The notes under the pieces were generated by a model. It worked only from the letters and a program-made list of their open reading frames with translations, was not told the DNA's origin and did not search any database. This document shows, piece by piece, positions 40,064 to 48,550 of a DNA stretch of 64,000 bases; within the stretch, counting starts at the first letter, position 1; every line of letters begins with the position of its first letter. This stretch comes from Actinomadura rifamycini DSM 43936 (GTDB lineage: Bacteria > Actinomycetota > Actinomycetes > Streptosporangiales > Streptosporangiaceae), in assembly GCF_000425065.1 (NCBI RefSeq), contig NZ_KE384301.1:267100-331099 (forward strand), written 5' to 3'. The position numbers and the translations under genes are program-made.

Positions 40064-40780
40064 CTACCCGCCGCGCGCCGCCGACACCAGCGCCTCGAAC
40101 AGTCGGCCGTCGTCCCCCTCCTCGGGATGCCACTGCACGGCCACCCCGAACCGGTGCCCCTGCACCTCCGCGGCCTCGACGACCTGGTCGTCCGCCCACG
40201 CCACCGCGGCCAGCCCCTTCCCGAGCCGCCCCACCGCCTGATGGTGCAGCGTCGGCACGTCCGCCGACTCCCCGAGCACCTTCCCGATCAGGCTGTTCGG
40301 GGCGATCCGCACCGCGTGCGCCCCCATCGCGGCCGGCACCGGCGCGTGCCCCTCGTGCCCGACCGCCTCCGGCAGATGCTGCACGAGCGTCCCGCCCCGC
40401 GCCACGTTCAGGATCTGCAGGCCCCGGCAGATCCCCAGGAACGGGACGTCCGCGTCCACCACGGCCCGGGCCAGCGCGAGCTCGAAGCGGTCCCGCTGCG
40501 GCTGCGGCGGATCCGTCTCGGGGTGCCGCTCCGCCCCGTACAGCTCCGGGTCCACGTCGCCGCCGCCCGCGAGGACGATCCCGTCGAGCCGCTCGACCAG
40601 CGCGCCCACGCCGCGCAGCGACGCCGCCGGGGGCAGCAGCACCGGCACGCCGCCGGCCCGCTCCACCCACCGCGGGTACGGGACCGGCAGGAGCGCCGCC
40701 TCCCGCACCCACATGCCCCAGCGCGCCGGCTCCTGGCACGCGGTGATGCCGATGAGCGGCATCCGGCCGGGCTCTGACAT
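40064..40780 (-). CDS. Gamma-glutamyl-gamma-aminobutyrate hydrolase family (class I glutamine amidotransferase-like)
   Basis: 238 residues of the peptidase C26/PuuD family. It begins with LIGITACQEPARWG, then LAGGGDVDPELYG, DRFELALARAVVDADVPFLGICRGLQILNVARGGTLVQHLP with nucleophile Cys118, and VAVQWHPEEGDD supplying the His/Glu pair. Members hydrolyse gamma-glutamyl amides such as gamma-glutamyl-GABA in putrescine breakdown. No puu gene or gamma-glutamylpolyamine synthetase is adjacent, so the substrate is inferred only from family. Confidence 0.88.
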   Translation of the reverse strand: MSEPGRMPLIGITACQEPARWGMWVREAALLPVPYPRWVERAGGVPVLLPPAASLRGVGALVERLDGIVLAGGGDVDPELYGAERHPETDPPQPQRDRFELALARAVVDADVPFLGICRGLQILNVARGGTLVQHLPEAVGHEGHAPVPAAMGAHAVRIAPNSLIGKVLGESADVPTLHHQAVGRLGKGLAAVAWADDQVVEAAEVQGHRFGVAVQWHPEEGDDGRLFEALVSAARGG

Positions 40781-40898
40781 GGGTCGTTCCCCTCTCCCGG
40801 CCGGTGTCGGCGGCCGGGCGGCTCGTCCGTCAGGAGAGTCCCCCCACCCTGTCGTCCCGCCTCCCCCGCCGCAAGAGGGCGCACCCGGCGCGGCCGCC

Positions 40899-41687
40899 TC
40901 ACCAGCCCGCGCGTTCCCGCAGATAGGCGCTCGTCTCCGCGTCCGCCGGGTAGAACGACTCGATCGCCAGCTCCGCGACCGTGATGTCGACCGGCGTCCC
41001 GAACGTCGCGATCGTGCTGAAGAACGACAGATCCCGGTCGTCCACGCGGATCCGCAGCGGAACGAACACCTCGTGGTCCGCCGGCGGCGCGATCGCCTCG
41101 CCGACGTCCCCCGGGAAGTCGCGCAGCTCCCGGTACAGCTGCGCCAGCGACGCGTCCGCCGTCAGCCGGACGTGCCGCCGCACCCGGTCGATCATGTGGG
41201 CGCGCCACTCCGCCAGGTTCAGGATGTTCTTCGCCATCCCGTCCGGGTGCATGCTGAGCCGCAGCACGTTCAGCGGCGGCTCCAGCAGCTCCGGCGGCGC
41301 GCCGTCCATGAACAGCGCCGCCGCGCCGTTCGCGTCGATCAGGTTCCAGAACCGGTCCACCACCACCGCCGGGAACGGCTCGTGCCCCCGCAGCACCTGC
41401 TTCAGCGCCGCCCGGACCGAGTCCATCCGCGGCTCCTCGATCGGCGTCTCCTCGAACACCGGCGCGTACCCGGCCGACACCAGCAGCAGGTTGCGGTCCC
41501 GCAGCGGGACGTCCAGGTGCTCGGCCAGCCGCAGCACCATCTCCCGGCTCGGCGCCGACCGCCCCGTCTCGACGAAGCTCAGATGCCGCGTCGACACGCC
41601 CGCCTCGGACGCCAGCTCGAGCTGGCTCAGCCTCCGCCGCTGCCGCCACGCCCGCAGCCGCTCCCCGACCGGCCGCACCTCGTTCAT
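40899..41687 (-). CDS. XRE-type regulator with MmyB-like ligand-binding domain
   Basis: About 262 residues. N-terminal helix-turn-helix (VGERLRAWRQRRRLSQLELASEAGVSTRHLSFVETGRSAPS) and C-terminal MmyB-like domain (VVVDRFWNLIDANGAAALFMDG, LNVLRLSMHPDGMAKNILNLAEWRAHMIDRV, DLSFFSTIATFGTPVDITVAELAIESFYPADAET). The family is abundant in actinomycetes. The MmyB domain may bind a hydrophobic ligand such as a fatty acid. The terminal TIATFGTP.DIT.xELxIExFYPAD stretch is the family hallmark. ATG 41687 is the likeliest start; GTG 41699 is an in-frame alternative. The target is possibly the divergent PaaI thioesterase gene. Confidence 0.88.
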   Translation of the reverse strand: MNEVRPVGERLRAWRQRRRLSQLELASEAGVSTRHLSFVETGRSAPSREMVLRLAEHLDVPLRDRNLLLVSAGYAPVFEETPIEEPRMDSVRAALKQVLRGHEPFPAVVVDRFWNLIDANGAAALFMDGAPPELLEPPLNVLRLSMHPDGMAKNILNLAEWRAHMIDRVRRHVRLTADASLAQLYRELRDFPGDVGEAIAPPADHEVFVPLRIRVDDRDLSFFSTIATFGTPVDITVAELAIESFYPADAETSAYLRERAGW

Positions 41688-41809
41688 GATCGTCGTCACC
41701 GCACCGACGCTACCGGCCCGCACGTCACGGCGGCGATGACGTCGGAGGTAATGGACGCGCCGCCGCCCGGTCGCGAGGCTGGCCCGGTCCGCAGTCCGGA
41801 GGAGGAACC

Positions 41810-42208
41810 ATGCAGCCCAGTCCCGACCTGCTCGTCGACGCGATGCCGTTCGCCCGCGCCCTCGGCGTCGAGATCGACACCGCGGGCCCCGACGAGGTCA
41901 CCGGCGGCCTCGACTGGGCGCCCGACCGCTGCACCGCAGGCGGCGTCCTGCACGGCGGCGCCCTCATGGCCCTCGCCGACACCCTCGGCGCCGCGTGCGC
42001 GTTCCTCAACCTGCCCGACGGCGCGTCCACCACGACGCTCGAGTCCAAGACGAACTTCTTCCGCGGCGTCCGCGAGGGCCGCGTCCGCGGTACGTCCCGC
42101 CCGCTGCACGCGGGCCGCACGGTCGTCGTCGTCCAGACCGACCTGCACGACGGCGAGGGCCGCCGCGTCGCGCAGGTGACGCAGACCCAGGCCGTCCTGA
42201 GCCCCTGA
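41810..42208 (+). CDS. PaaI-family hotdog thioesterase
   Basis: 132 residues. Single hotdog domain with FARALGVEIDTAGPDEVTGGLDW, the catalytic-loop GGVLHGGALMALADTLGAAC and TTLESKTNFFRGVREGRVRGTSRPLHAGRTVVVVQTDL. HGGALMALAD with the later LESKTNFFR is typical of the PaaI/YbgC-like thioesterases acting on aromatic or acyl-CoA thioesters. ATG 41810 follows GGAGGA. Divergent from an MmyB-type regulator. Confidence 0.9.
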   Translation: MQPSPDLLVDAMPFARALGVEIDTAGPDEVTGGLDWAPDRCTAGGVLHGGALMALADTLGAACAFLNLPDGASTTTLESKTNFFRGVREGRVRGTSRPLHAGRTVVVVQTDLHDGEGRRVAQVTQTQAVLSP

Positions 42209-42237
42209 CGGTCCGGCCGGGGTATCCGCGCCCCGGG

Positions 42238-42948
42238 TCACTCGCGGACGTGCTCGTCGAAGAACGCGAGGATGCGGGACCAGCCGTCGGGCGCGTTCTC
42301 GCGGCCCTTGCCCATACCGAAGACGATCTTCGAGACGGGGCCGAGCGGGCCCGGCGGCTCGCTGTCGGTGAGGAAGCCGTGCCCCGTGCCCGGGTACTCC
42401 TTCACGTCGTGCGGCACGCCGGCGTCCGCCAGCACCCGCTCCAGCTTCCGCGCCGCCCCGCGGAGCGTGGGGTCGGCGGCGCCGTAGCCGGCGACGATCG
42501 GGCACGCGTCCCGCAGCGCCTCGTCCGGACGGCGGGGCAGCATGCCGTAGTTGACCGCGGCGGCCCGGAAGTCGTACCGGGCGGCGGCGACGAGCGCGAA
42601 GCCGCCACCCATGCAGAAGCCGCACACGCCGACGGCGCCGGTGCAGTCGGCGCGTCCGGCCAGCCAGGCCCGCGTCGCCTCGATCGCGTCGTAGGTCGCG
42701 CCCCGCCCGGCGCGCATGTCCCGCATCGCCTTGGACACGCACCGCAGCCACGGCGCGCCGCCGTACAGGTCGGGCAGGACGGCGAGGTAGCCGTGCGCGG
42801 CGAAGCGGTCGGCCTGGGCGCGCATGTCCGCGGTCGCCCCGAGGGCCTCGAACAGGACGACCACGCCGGGCCAGGGGCCCTCGCCCTCGGGGACGGCCAG
42901 GTACCCGGGGAGGTCGCGTGCTCCGGTGGGAATCTCGACGTCGGTCAT
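42238..42948 (-). CDS. Dienelactone hydrolase family protein
   Basis: 236 residues. DLH fold with PWPGVVVLFEALGATADMRAQADRFAAHGYLAVLPDLY, the nucleophile Cys in VGVCGFCMGGGFALVAA, the acid in GYGAADPTLRG and the base His in EYPGTGHGFL. The Cys nucleophile favours true dienelactone-hydrolase chemistry, although many actinobacterial homologues act on other esters. ATG 42948 has GGGGGAGG about 10 nt upstream. Transcribed convergently with the thioesterase gene. It could be used for chloroaromatic or other lactones; no chlorocatechol genes are near. Confidence 0.88.
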   Translation of the reverse strand: MTDVEIPTGARDLPGYLAVPEGEGPWPGVVVLFEALGATADMRAQADRFAAHGYLAVLPDLYGGAPWLRCVSKAMRDMRAGRGATYDAIEATRAWLAGRADCTGAVGVCGFCMGGGFALVAAARYDFRAAAVNYGMLPRRPDEALRDACPIVAGYGAADPTLRGAARKLERVLADAGVPHDVKEYPGTGHGFLTDSEPPGPLGPVSKIVFGMGKGRENAPDGWSRILAFFDEHVRE

Positions 42949-43017
42949 ACCGCCCAAGCCTCCCCCACCCGGAAGCCGCCGCCCACCCCCGGGCGCGGTC
43001 TTCCGCGGATTACGAGG

Positions 43018-43815
43018 TCAGACCTTGCGCCACTGCGGGACCCACGCGCCGTCCTCGACGACGTAGTCGCCGAACAGGTCGGGGGCCTCCTTGCGCATCA
43101 CCTCGCCGATCTTGCCGAAGAGCAGGCGGATCTCCTCCTCGGCGCCGGGGGCCGTGCGGTTCTCCAGGGTGTGCCGCAGCGTGCGGACGTTGGCCGTCCA
43201 CACGAGGCCGGTGGCGACGCCCTCCGGGGCGAAGCGGCGCATGAACGAGGTCTTGTGCTTCTTCTCCTTGAACGGCACGCCCTCGTCGTCCAGGCCGAAG
43301 CGGTCGGCCATCCAGCCCTGGAACTCCTCCATCTGCTCGAGCAGGGCGGTGGCGCGCTCCATCAGCTCCGCGTCCTCCCGGGCCCACTCGGGGAACCAGA
43401 ACGGGATGTCCTGGAGCCGGACGAACCGGAGCGACTCCTGCGAGATCGCCACACCGGGGCGGTGCCGCACGAGCTCGTGGGTGAGGACACGGCTGCAGTT
43501 GTGCAGGACGAAGCTGAAGCTGACGTGCTCGAGCACCGACCCGTGCAGGCTGCGGAGGATGTTCTCGAGGTACTGCCCCTGGTCGGTCCGGACCTTCGTC
43601 ACGTTGGGGTTGAGGCCGGGCTCCCACGAGCGGTAGCACAGGCGGCCCGCGAACTCGGCGAGGTTCTGCGGGTCGTTCAGCTCCGCGTCGAGCTCGCCGC
43701 GGTCGAGCCGCGCCAGCCAGCTCTCCCCGCCCACGTCCCGCAGGTACCGGGCGACCTCCTCGTAGTCCAGCTCCGGCCGTGCGACGAGGTACACCTCGGG
43801 CTCGACGCTCTTCAC
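43018..43815 (-). CDS. thyX: Flavin-dependent thymidylate synthase with altered signature
   Basis: 265 residues. It makes dTMP from dUMP with FADH2 and methylene-tetrahydrofolate. Recognisable parts are LAEFAGRLCYRSWEPGLNP, GHSVLE-like SLHGSVLEHVSFSFVLHNCSRVLTHELVRHR, and the C-terminal TANVRTLRHTLENRTAPGAEEEIRLL, the ThyX NxR..xHxxxxR region. The ThyX motif is usually RHRX7S; here RHRPGVAISQES has one extra residue and an Ala where the first conserved Ser normally lies. GTG 43815 follows GGGGGAT. Whether a ThyA exists elsewhere cannot be told. Confidence 0.88.
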   Translation of the reverse strand: MKSVEPEVYLVARPELDYEEVARYLRDVGGESWLARLDRGELDAELNDPQNLAEFAGRLCYRSWEPGLNPNVTKVRTDQGQYLENILRSLHGSVLEHVSFSFVLHNCSRVLTHELVRHRPGVAISQESLRFVRLQDIPFWFPEWAREDAELMERATALLEQMEEFQGWMADRFGLDDEGVPFKEKKHKTSFMRRFAPEGVATGLVWTANVRTLRHTLENRTAPGAEEEIRLLFGKIGEVMRKEAPDLFGDYVVEDGAWVPQWRKV

Positions 43816-44019
43816 TCTCGCATCCCCCTACGCTCCGCTTCGGTCGCCCTAAGGAAACCATCATCGCCGCGTGCCCGCGACATGGGCTCCCCAGAGGTCG
43901 TCAGGTGCGTCGAGGTGCCACGCTGCTGATGTATGACGCACACTGGAGGGATTCGTCCGGGGTCGGAGGGACGCGACGGACGTCGCACGAACGGGGCGCG
44001 TCCCGGAGAGGAGCGGCTG

Positions 44020-46047
44020 ATGGGGCCCGAACTGAAGGTGCTGGGAGCCTGCCCGCTGGACTGCCCCGACGGCTGCTCCTGGGTGGTCACGGTCCGGGAC
44101 GGCGAGGCGGTGCGGCTGCGCGGCAACCCCGAGCACCCGTACACGCGGGGCGCGCTGTGCGCGAAGGTGAACCGGTGGCTCGAACGCGCGGCCCAGCCCG
44201 ACCGGATCCTGCACCCGATGCGGCGGGTGGGCCGCAAGGGCGAGGGGCGGTTCGAGCGGATCTCGTGGGACGAGGCGCTCGACGAGATCGCGGAGCGCCT
44301 CGGGGACGCCGTGCGGGAGCACGGCGGCGAGGCGGTCTGGCCGTACTGGGGCACCGGGACGCTGGGTTACCTGCAGGGCCTCGAAGGGTACTCGGGGCGC
44401 CGGTTCTTCAACGTGCTCGGCGCGTCCGCGCACTACGCCAACATCTGCTCGGCGGCGGGCGCCGCGGGCATGGAGGCGACCGTCGGCTCGGCGGGCGGCA
44501 TGGACCCGGAGGACCTCGCGCACGCGCGGCTGATCCTGCTGTGGGGCTCGAACCCGCTGACGAGCGGCCACCACGTGTGGAAGTTCGTGCAGGACGCGCG
44601 GAAGGCCGGGGCGCACCTGGTGGCGATCGACCCCGTGCGGACGCGGACCGCGCAGCAGGCGGACGAGCACCTCGCGCCGCTCCCCGGGACCGACGCGGCC
44701 CTCGCGCTCGGGCTGCTGAACGTCGTCGTGGCGGCGGGCGGCCAGGACGAGCGGTTCCTGCGCGAGCACACGGCGGGCTGGGCCGAGTTCCGCGAGCGGA
44801 TCGCGGAGTTCCCGCCGGAGCGGGCCGCGCGGATCACCGGGGTGCCGGTGGAGCGGATCACGGCGCTCGGCGAGCGGATCGCCCGCACCCGGCCGACCGC
44901 GATCCGCGCGACGCAGGGGCTCCAGCGGCACGCGGGCGGCGGGACGGCGCTGCGGGTGCTGGCGGGGTTCGCGGCGGTGACCGGCGACTGGGCGCGGCGC
45001 GGCGGCGGGCTGGCGTTCTCCACGTCCGGCCACAACCGGCTGGACAAGGCGGCGCTGTGGCGCGACGACCTGCGGCCGGGGCCGGTGCGGACGCTGTCAA
45101 TGACGCGGCTCGGCGAGGCGCTCCTGGACGTCCAGGACCCGCCGGTCAAGGCGCTGTTCGTGATCGCCGCGAACCCGGTGGGCAGCACCCCGCACCAGAA
45201 CCGGGTGCGGGCGGGCCTGGCGCGCGAGGACCTGTTCACCGTGGTGCTGGAGCAGTTCCCGACCGACACGGTCGACTACGCCGACATCGTGCTGCCGGCG
45301 ACGGCGCAGCACGAGCACATGGACCTGCACGAGGGCTACGGGCACCTGTACCTGACGTGGAACGAGCCGGCGGTGGCGCCGCCCGGCGAGTGCCTGCCGA
45401 CGACGGAGACGTTCCGCCGGCTGGCGCGGCGGATGGGGCTGACCGAGCCGAGCCTGTACGACTCGGACGAGAGCCTCGCCGAGCAGCTCGTCGCGTCCGG
45501 CCATCCGTGGATGGCGGGCGTCACGCTGGACCGGCTGCGCAAGGAGGGCTTCGTGCGCATGTCGGTGCCGGACCCGTTCCTGCCGTACGCCGAGGGGTTC
45601 CCGACGCCGTCCGGGCGGCTGGAGTTCCCCCGCGACGCCGCGTACGTCCCGCCCGCGGAGGTCGCCGACCCGGACCGGGCGGCGCGGTACCCGCTGGCGC
45701 TGATCTCGGCGGCCTCGCACGAGTTCCTGAACACGCAGTTCGCGAACAACCCGGAGCTGCGGCGGCGGTCGGGCGGCCTGGCCGTCCGGCTCCATCCGGA
45801 CGACGCCGCCGCGCGGGGCCTGGCGGACGGGCAGCCGGTCCGGGTGGCCAACGACCGGGGCGGCTTCGACGCGGTCCTGCGGGTGACCGACCAGGTCAGG
45901 CCGGGCGTCGCGGCGACGAGCAAGGGGCACTGGGCCAAGTTCTCCGGCGGCTCGAACGCCAACGCGGTCGTCGCCGAGCGCGACACCGACCTCGGCGCGG
46001 GACCGGTCTTCCACGACACCCGCGTGGAGATCACCGCGCGCGCCTGA
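44020..46047 (+). CDS. Molybdopterin-dependent oxidoreductase (DMSO-reductase superfamily)
   Basis: About 675 residues. The N terminus holds a [4Fe-4S] motif Cys11-X3-Cys15-X3-Cys19-X27-Cys47 (CPLDCPDGC...GALCAKV). MGD-binding stretches follow: WPYWGTGTLGYLQG, LILLWGSNPLTSGHHVW, LVAIDPVRTRTAQQADEHLAPLPGTDAALALG, VKALFVIAANPVGSTPHQN, and the C-terminal VRLHPDDAAARGLADGQPVRVANDRG (molydopterin dinucleotide-binding domain). No Tat signal is seen, so it is probably cytoplasmic. The physiological substrate is unknown. ATG 44020 has GGAGAGGAG upstream; ATG 43933 gives a disordered 29-residue extension. No partner Fe-S subunit or Moco biosynthesis gene is adjacent. Confidence 0.9.
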   Translation: MGPELKVLGACPLDCPDGCSWVVTVRDGEAVRLRGNPEHPYTRGALCAKVNRWLERAAQPDRILHPMRRVGRKGEGRFERISWDEALDEIAERLGDAVREHGGEAVWPYWGTGTLGYLQGLEGYSGRRFFNVLGASAHYANICSAAGAAGMEATVGSAGGMDPEDLAHARLILLWGSNPLTSGHHVWKFVQDARKAGAHLVAIDPVRTRTAQQADEHLAPLPGTDAALALGLLNVVVAAGGQDERFLREHTAGWAEFRERIAEFPPERAARITGVPVERITALGERIARTRPTAIRATQGLQRHAGGGTALRVLAGFAAVTGDWARRGGGLAFSTSGHNRLDKAALWRDDLRPGPVRTLSMTRLGEALLDVQDPPVKALFVIAANPVGSTPHQNRVRAGLAREDLFTVVLEQFPTDTVDYADIVLPATAQHEHMDLHEGYGHLYLTWNEPAVAPPGECLPTTETFRRLARRMGLTEPSLYDSDESLAEQLVASGHPWMAGVTLDRLRKEGFVRMSVPDPFLPYAEGFPTPSGRLEFPRDAAYVPPAEVADPDRAARYPLALISAASHEFLNTQFANNPELRRRSGGLAVRLHPDDAAARGLADGQPVRVANDRGGFDAVLRVTDQVRPGVAATSKGHWAKFSGGSNANAVVAERDTDLGAGPVFHDTRVEITARA

Positions 46048-46069
46048 CCGCGGCACCGCAGTGCCGCGG
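46048..46069 (+). terminator. Hairpin terminator after the molybdopterin enzyme gene
   Basis: CCGCGGCAC and GTGCCGCGG form a perfect 9-bp stem with a 4-nt loop (CGCA), directly after the TGA stop. Confidence 0.65.
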
Positions 46070-46157
46070 CCCCCGGCGCGGACGTCCGGAACGGCGCGTC
46101 CGCGAAGAATGCCGCTCCGCGCGGCTCCGCTCGGTACGGTGTCGCCCGGAGGAAACC

Positions 46158-47408
46158 ATGACGATCGATGCCGATCCGGGCGCCTTGCTCGACCGGGCCC
46201 GGAAGTACGAGCGGCAGGGCCGCCCCGAGGAGGCCGCGAAGGCGTTCGGGGAGGCCGCCGGACGGCTGGCGGCGCGCGGCGACCGGGCCGCCGCGGCCGG
46301 GGTCGCGGCCCGCCGGGCGCGGGCGCTCGCGGCGGCCGGGCGCGTCGACGACGCGCTCCGGGTGCTCGCGGCCGCCGAGGAGGCGGCCGGTCCGGCGGGC
46401 GGGGAGCTGCGCGCGGCGCTCGACGGGCACGCCGCGCACGTCCTGGCCGCGGCCGGGCGCGCGGGCGAGGCGGCGCGGCGGGCGTGGGCGGCGATGGCCG
46501 CGTTCCGCACGCTGGGCGACGACCGCCGCGCGGACGTCGCGGGCGTCCACGCGGCGCGGCTCATCGTCGAGGACGCGGGGCCCCGCGCGGCGGTGGAACC
46601 GCTGCGCGACCTGCTGGGGCGGCTGGCGCCGGACGGCGACGGGCACCGCCGGGTCGCGCGCCTGCTGGCGGACGCCGAGCGGCGGCCCGACCGCGACTTC
46701 GACGTGCTCGTCACCGACCCGAACGGGGCGGGGTGGGGCGCGCTCGCGGCGGCGCTCGGCGTGGGCGCGCACCTGGCCGTCGGCAACGGCGTCGCGTGGA
46801 ACACGCTCGGCGAGCCGGGATCGCGGGACGACCGCGCGCTGCTGGAACGCGACTGGGGCGTGACCGACGCGGCGGGCTGGCGGGAGCAGGTCCGGGCGCT
46901 GCTGGACGCGGAGAACTCCGACCCCGGCATCCAGATGGTCCTCGACCGGCGGGCGCCCGGCATGGAGCCGGCCTCGTGGCGGGCCGCGATCGCCGGGTGG
47001 TGCGCCGAGCGGAACGTGTCGGAGGCGACCACCCGGAACGTGATCGAGATGTCGGGGCTGGTCCTGCGGTACGAGGAGCGGTTCCGCGCGGACGGTCTCC
47101 TCGGGCCGGACGAGCTGGTGGAGAGCGTGTACGGCTACGACTTCGGGCGCGCCGTGAACATGGCCCGCTGGGGTCTGGGCGCCGGGTTCTGCGAGGCCGA
47201 CGAGGCGGAGCGGTGCGTCCTGACGGCCGGGCGCCGCGCCCACCAGGTGTACTCGTCGTGGGAGTCGTTCTCCGCCGGGTACGTGCTCGGCCGGATGCTG
47301 CGGTTCGACGAGGGCGAGTTCGGCCAGTGGTACGCGCGCTCGGTGGTCGGGCACCGCATCCTCGCCGAAGACCCCGCCAGCCCCTGGCGCCGCATGGCGT
47401 GGGGCTGA
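46158..47408 (+). CDS. TPR-like / DUF1266 protein
   Basis: 416 residues. The first 190 are Ala-rich helical repeats of TPR type (LLDRARKYERQGRPEEAAKAFGEAAGRLAARGD; ALAAAGRVDDALRVLAAAEEA). The C-terminal 210 form a DUF1266 domain: WGALAAALGVGAHLAVGNGVAWNTLG, VYGYDFGRAVNMARWGLGAGFCEADEAERCVL, HQVYSSWESFSAGYVLGRML. DUF1266 proteins occur in actinomycetes and enterobacteria; their function is not established and some sit near secretion or toxin systems. ATG 46158 follows GGAGGA. Predicted soluble; the repeats suggest a protein-binding role. Confidence 0.8.
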   Translation: MTIDADPGALLDRARKYERQGRPEEAAKAFGEAAGRLAARGDRAAAAGVAARRARALAAAGRVDDALRVLAAAEEAAGPAGGELRAALDGHAAHVLAAAGRAGEAARRAWAAMAAFRTLGDDRRADVAGVHAARLIVEDAGPRAAVEPLRDLLGRLAPDGDGHRRVARLLADAERRPDRDFDVLVTDPNGAGWGALAAALGVGAHLAVGNGVAWNTLGEPGSRDDRALLERDWGVTDAAGWREQVRALLDAENSDPGIQMVLDRRAPGMEPASWRAAIAGWCAERNVSEATTRNVIEMSGLVLRYEERFRADGLLGPDELVESVYGYDFGRAVNMARWGLGAGFCEADEAERCVLTAGRRAHQVYSSWESFSAGYVLGRMLRFDEGEFGQWYARSVVGHRILAEDPASPWRRMAWG

Positions 47409-47426
47409 CGGGCGCGGGCGGCGGCC

Positions 47427-48452
47427 TCAGGCGAGGGCGTCGATCTCCGCGGTGAGGGCCCGCTTGGCGGCGCCGTCCAGGCAGGACGCCGCGACGGCGT
47501 TGCGGGCGAGCGCGGCCAGTTCGGCGCGGCCGAGCCCGAACGCCGCGGCGGCGGCGCGGTACTCGCCGGTCAGCGTGGTGTCGAACATGGGCGGGTCGTC
47601 GCTGTTCAGCGTGACGAACAGGCCGGCCTCCAGCATGCGGGGCAGCGGGTGGTCGGCGAGCGCGGCGACCTGGCCGGTGCAGACGTTGGAGGTCGGGCAG
47701 ACCTCGAGGGGCGTGCCGGTGTCGCGGAGATGCGCCATCAGCCGCTCGTCGCGGACGCAGGCGATGCCGTGCCCGAGCCGCTCGGCGCCGAGGTGCTCGA
47801 TGGCCTCCCACATCGTCTCGGGCCCGGTCATCTCGCCGGCGTGCGGGAGGCTGCGGAGCCCGGCGGCGCGGGCGGCGCGGAACGCGTCCCGGATCTCGTC
47901 GCGGATCGCGGCGCGCATCTGCTCGATGCCGCCGATCCCGAAGCCGACGAGCGCCTCCGCCGGGTGCTCCAGCGCGGCGGTGGCGGTGCCCTTCACCCCT
48001 TCGATCCCGAAGTCGGCGGGGATGTCGTAGATGTAGGCGACCTGGATGCCGTGCAGCTCCCGCGCCCGCCGCGCGGCGATGTCGAGCGCCTCGCGCACCG
48101 CGTGGTGCGGGATCCCCGCGCGGGTGTGCGCCTGCGGGGTGACGGTCAGCTCGACGTACCGGACGTTCTGGGCGGCGAGGTCGCGGGCGGCGCCGAGCAC
48201 GAGCGTCGCGACGTCCTCGGGCGTCCGGACGAGGTGGTTCACCCGGTCGTAGACCTGGGCGAAGTGGGGGAAGTCGGTGAACTTGTAGAACGCGCGCAGC
48301 TCGCGCTCGTCCACGGGCACCCCGCCGTCGGGGTGCCGGCGGGCGAGTTCCAGGACGGTCGGGACGGACGCCGAGCCCACGAGATGCACGTGGAGTTCGA
48401 CCTTGGGCAGGGCGTCGATGAAAGCCTCGATGGACGTGGTCTGGGTCAGCAC
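47427..48452 (-). CDS. Adenosine deaminase family (adenosine or 6-aminodeoxyfutalosine deaminase)
   Basis: 341 residues of the metal-dependent amidohydrolase fold. Zn ligands are in KVELHVHLVGSA (HxH), SLPHAGEMTGPETMW (His and catalytic Glu region), RLGHGIACV and TLNSDDPPMF (Asp). VELHVHLVGSASVPTVLELARRHP and PLEVCPTSNVCT resemble the Streptomyces deaminase group shown to act on 6-aminodeoxyfutalosine in the futalosine menaquinone pathway. Either that or purine salvage is possible; no mqn genes are near to decide. ATG 48452. Confidence 0.88.
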   Translation of the reverse strand: MLTQTTSIEAFIDALPKVELHVHLVGSASVPTVLELARRHPDGGVPVDERELRAFYKFTDFPHFAQVYDRVNHLVRTPEDVATLVLGAARDLAAQNVRYVELTVTPQAHTRAGIPHHAVREALDIAARRARELHGIQVAYIYDIPADFGIEGVKGTATAALEHPAEALVGFGIGGIEQMRAAIRDEIRDAFRAARAAGLRSLPHAGEMTGPETMWEAIEHLGAERLGHGIACVRDERLMAHLRDTGTPLEVCPTSNVCTGQVAALADHPLPRMLEAGLFVTLNSDDPPMFDTTLTGEYRAAAAAFGLGRAELAALARNAVAASCLDGAAKRALTAEIDALA

Positions 48453-48550
48453 GCGGCGACGCTAACAGCGGCACGAGCGGCCGGAACAGGGAAACCGGGC
48501 GAACCTGCCACGAAATTGTGAAGTTCCCCCGGAGCGGGCACGATGGGGGT

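Noticed and set aside
40781..40898. A small gene between the glutamine-amidotransferase-like gene and the MmyB-type regulator
   Set aside because: No start with a ribosome site and no conserved-looking peptide in any frame.
43779..44019. Upstream extension of the molybdopterin oxidoreductase from ATG 43933
   Set aside because: The extra 29 residues are disordered and unlike a Tat signal, and the ATG at 44020 has a much better ribosome site.
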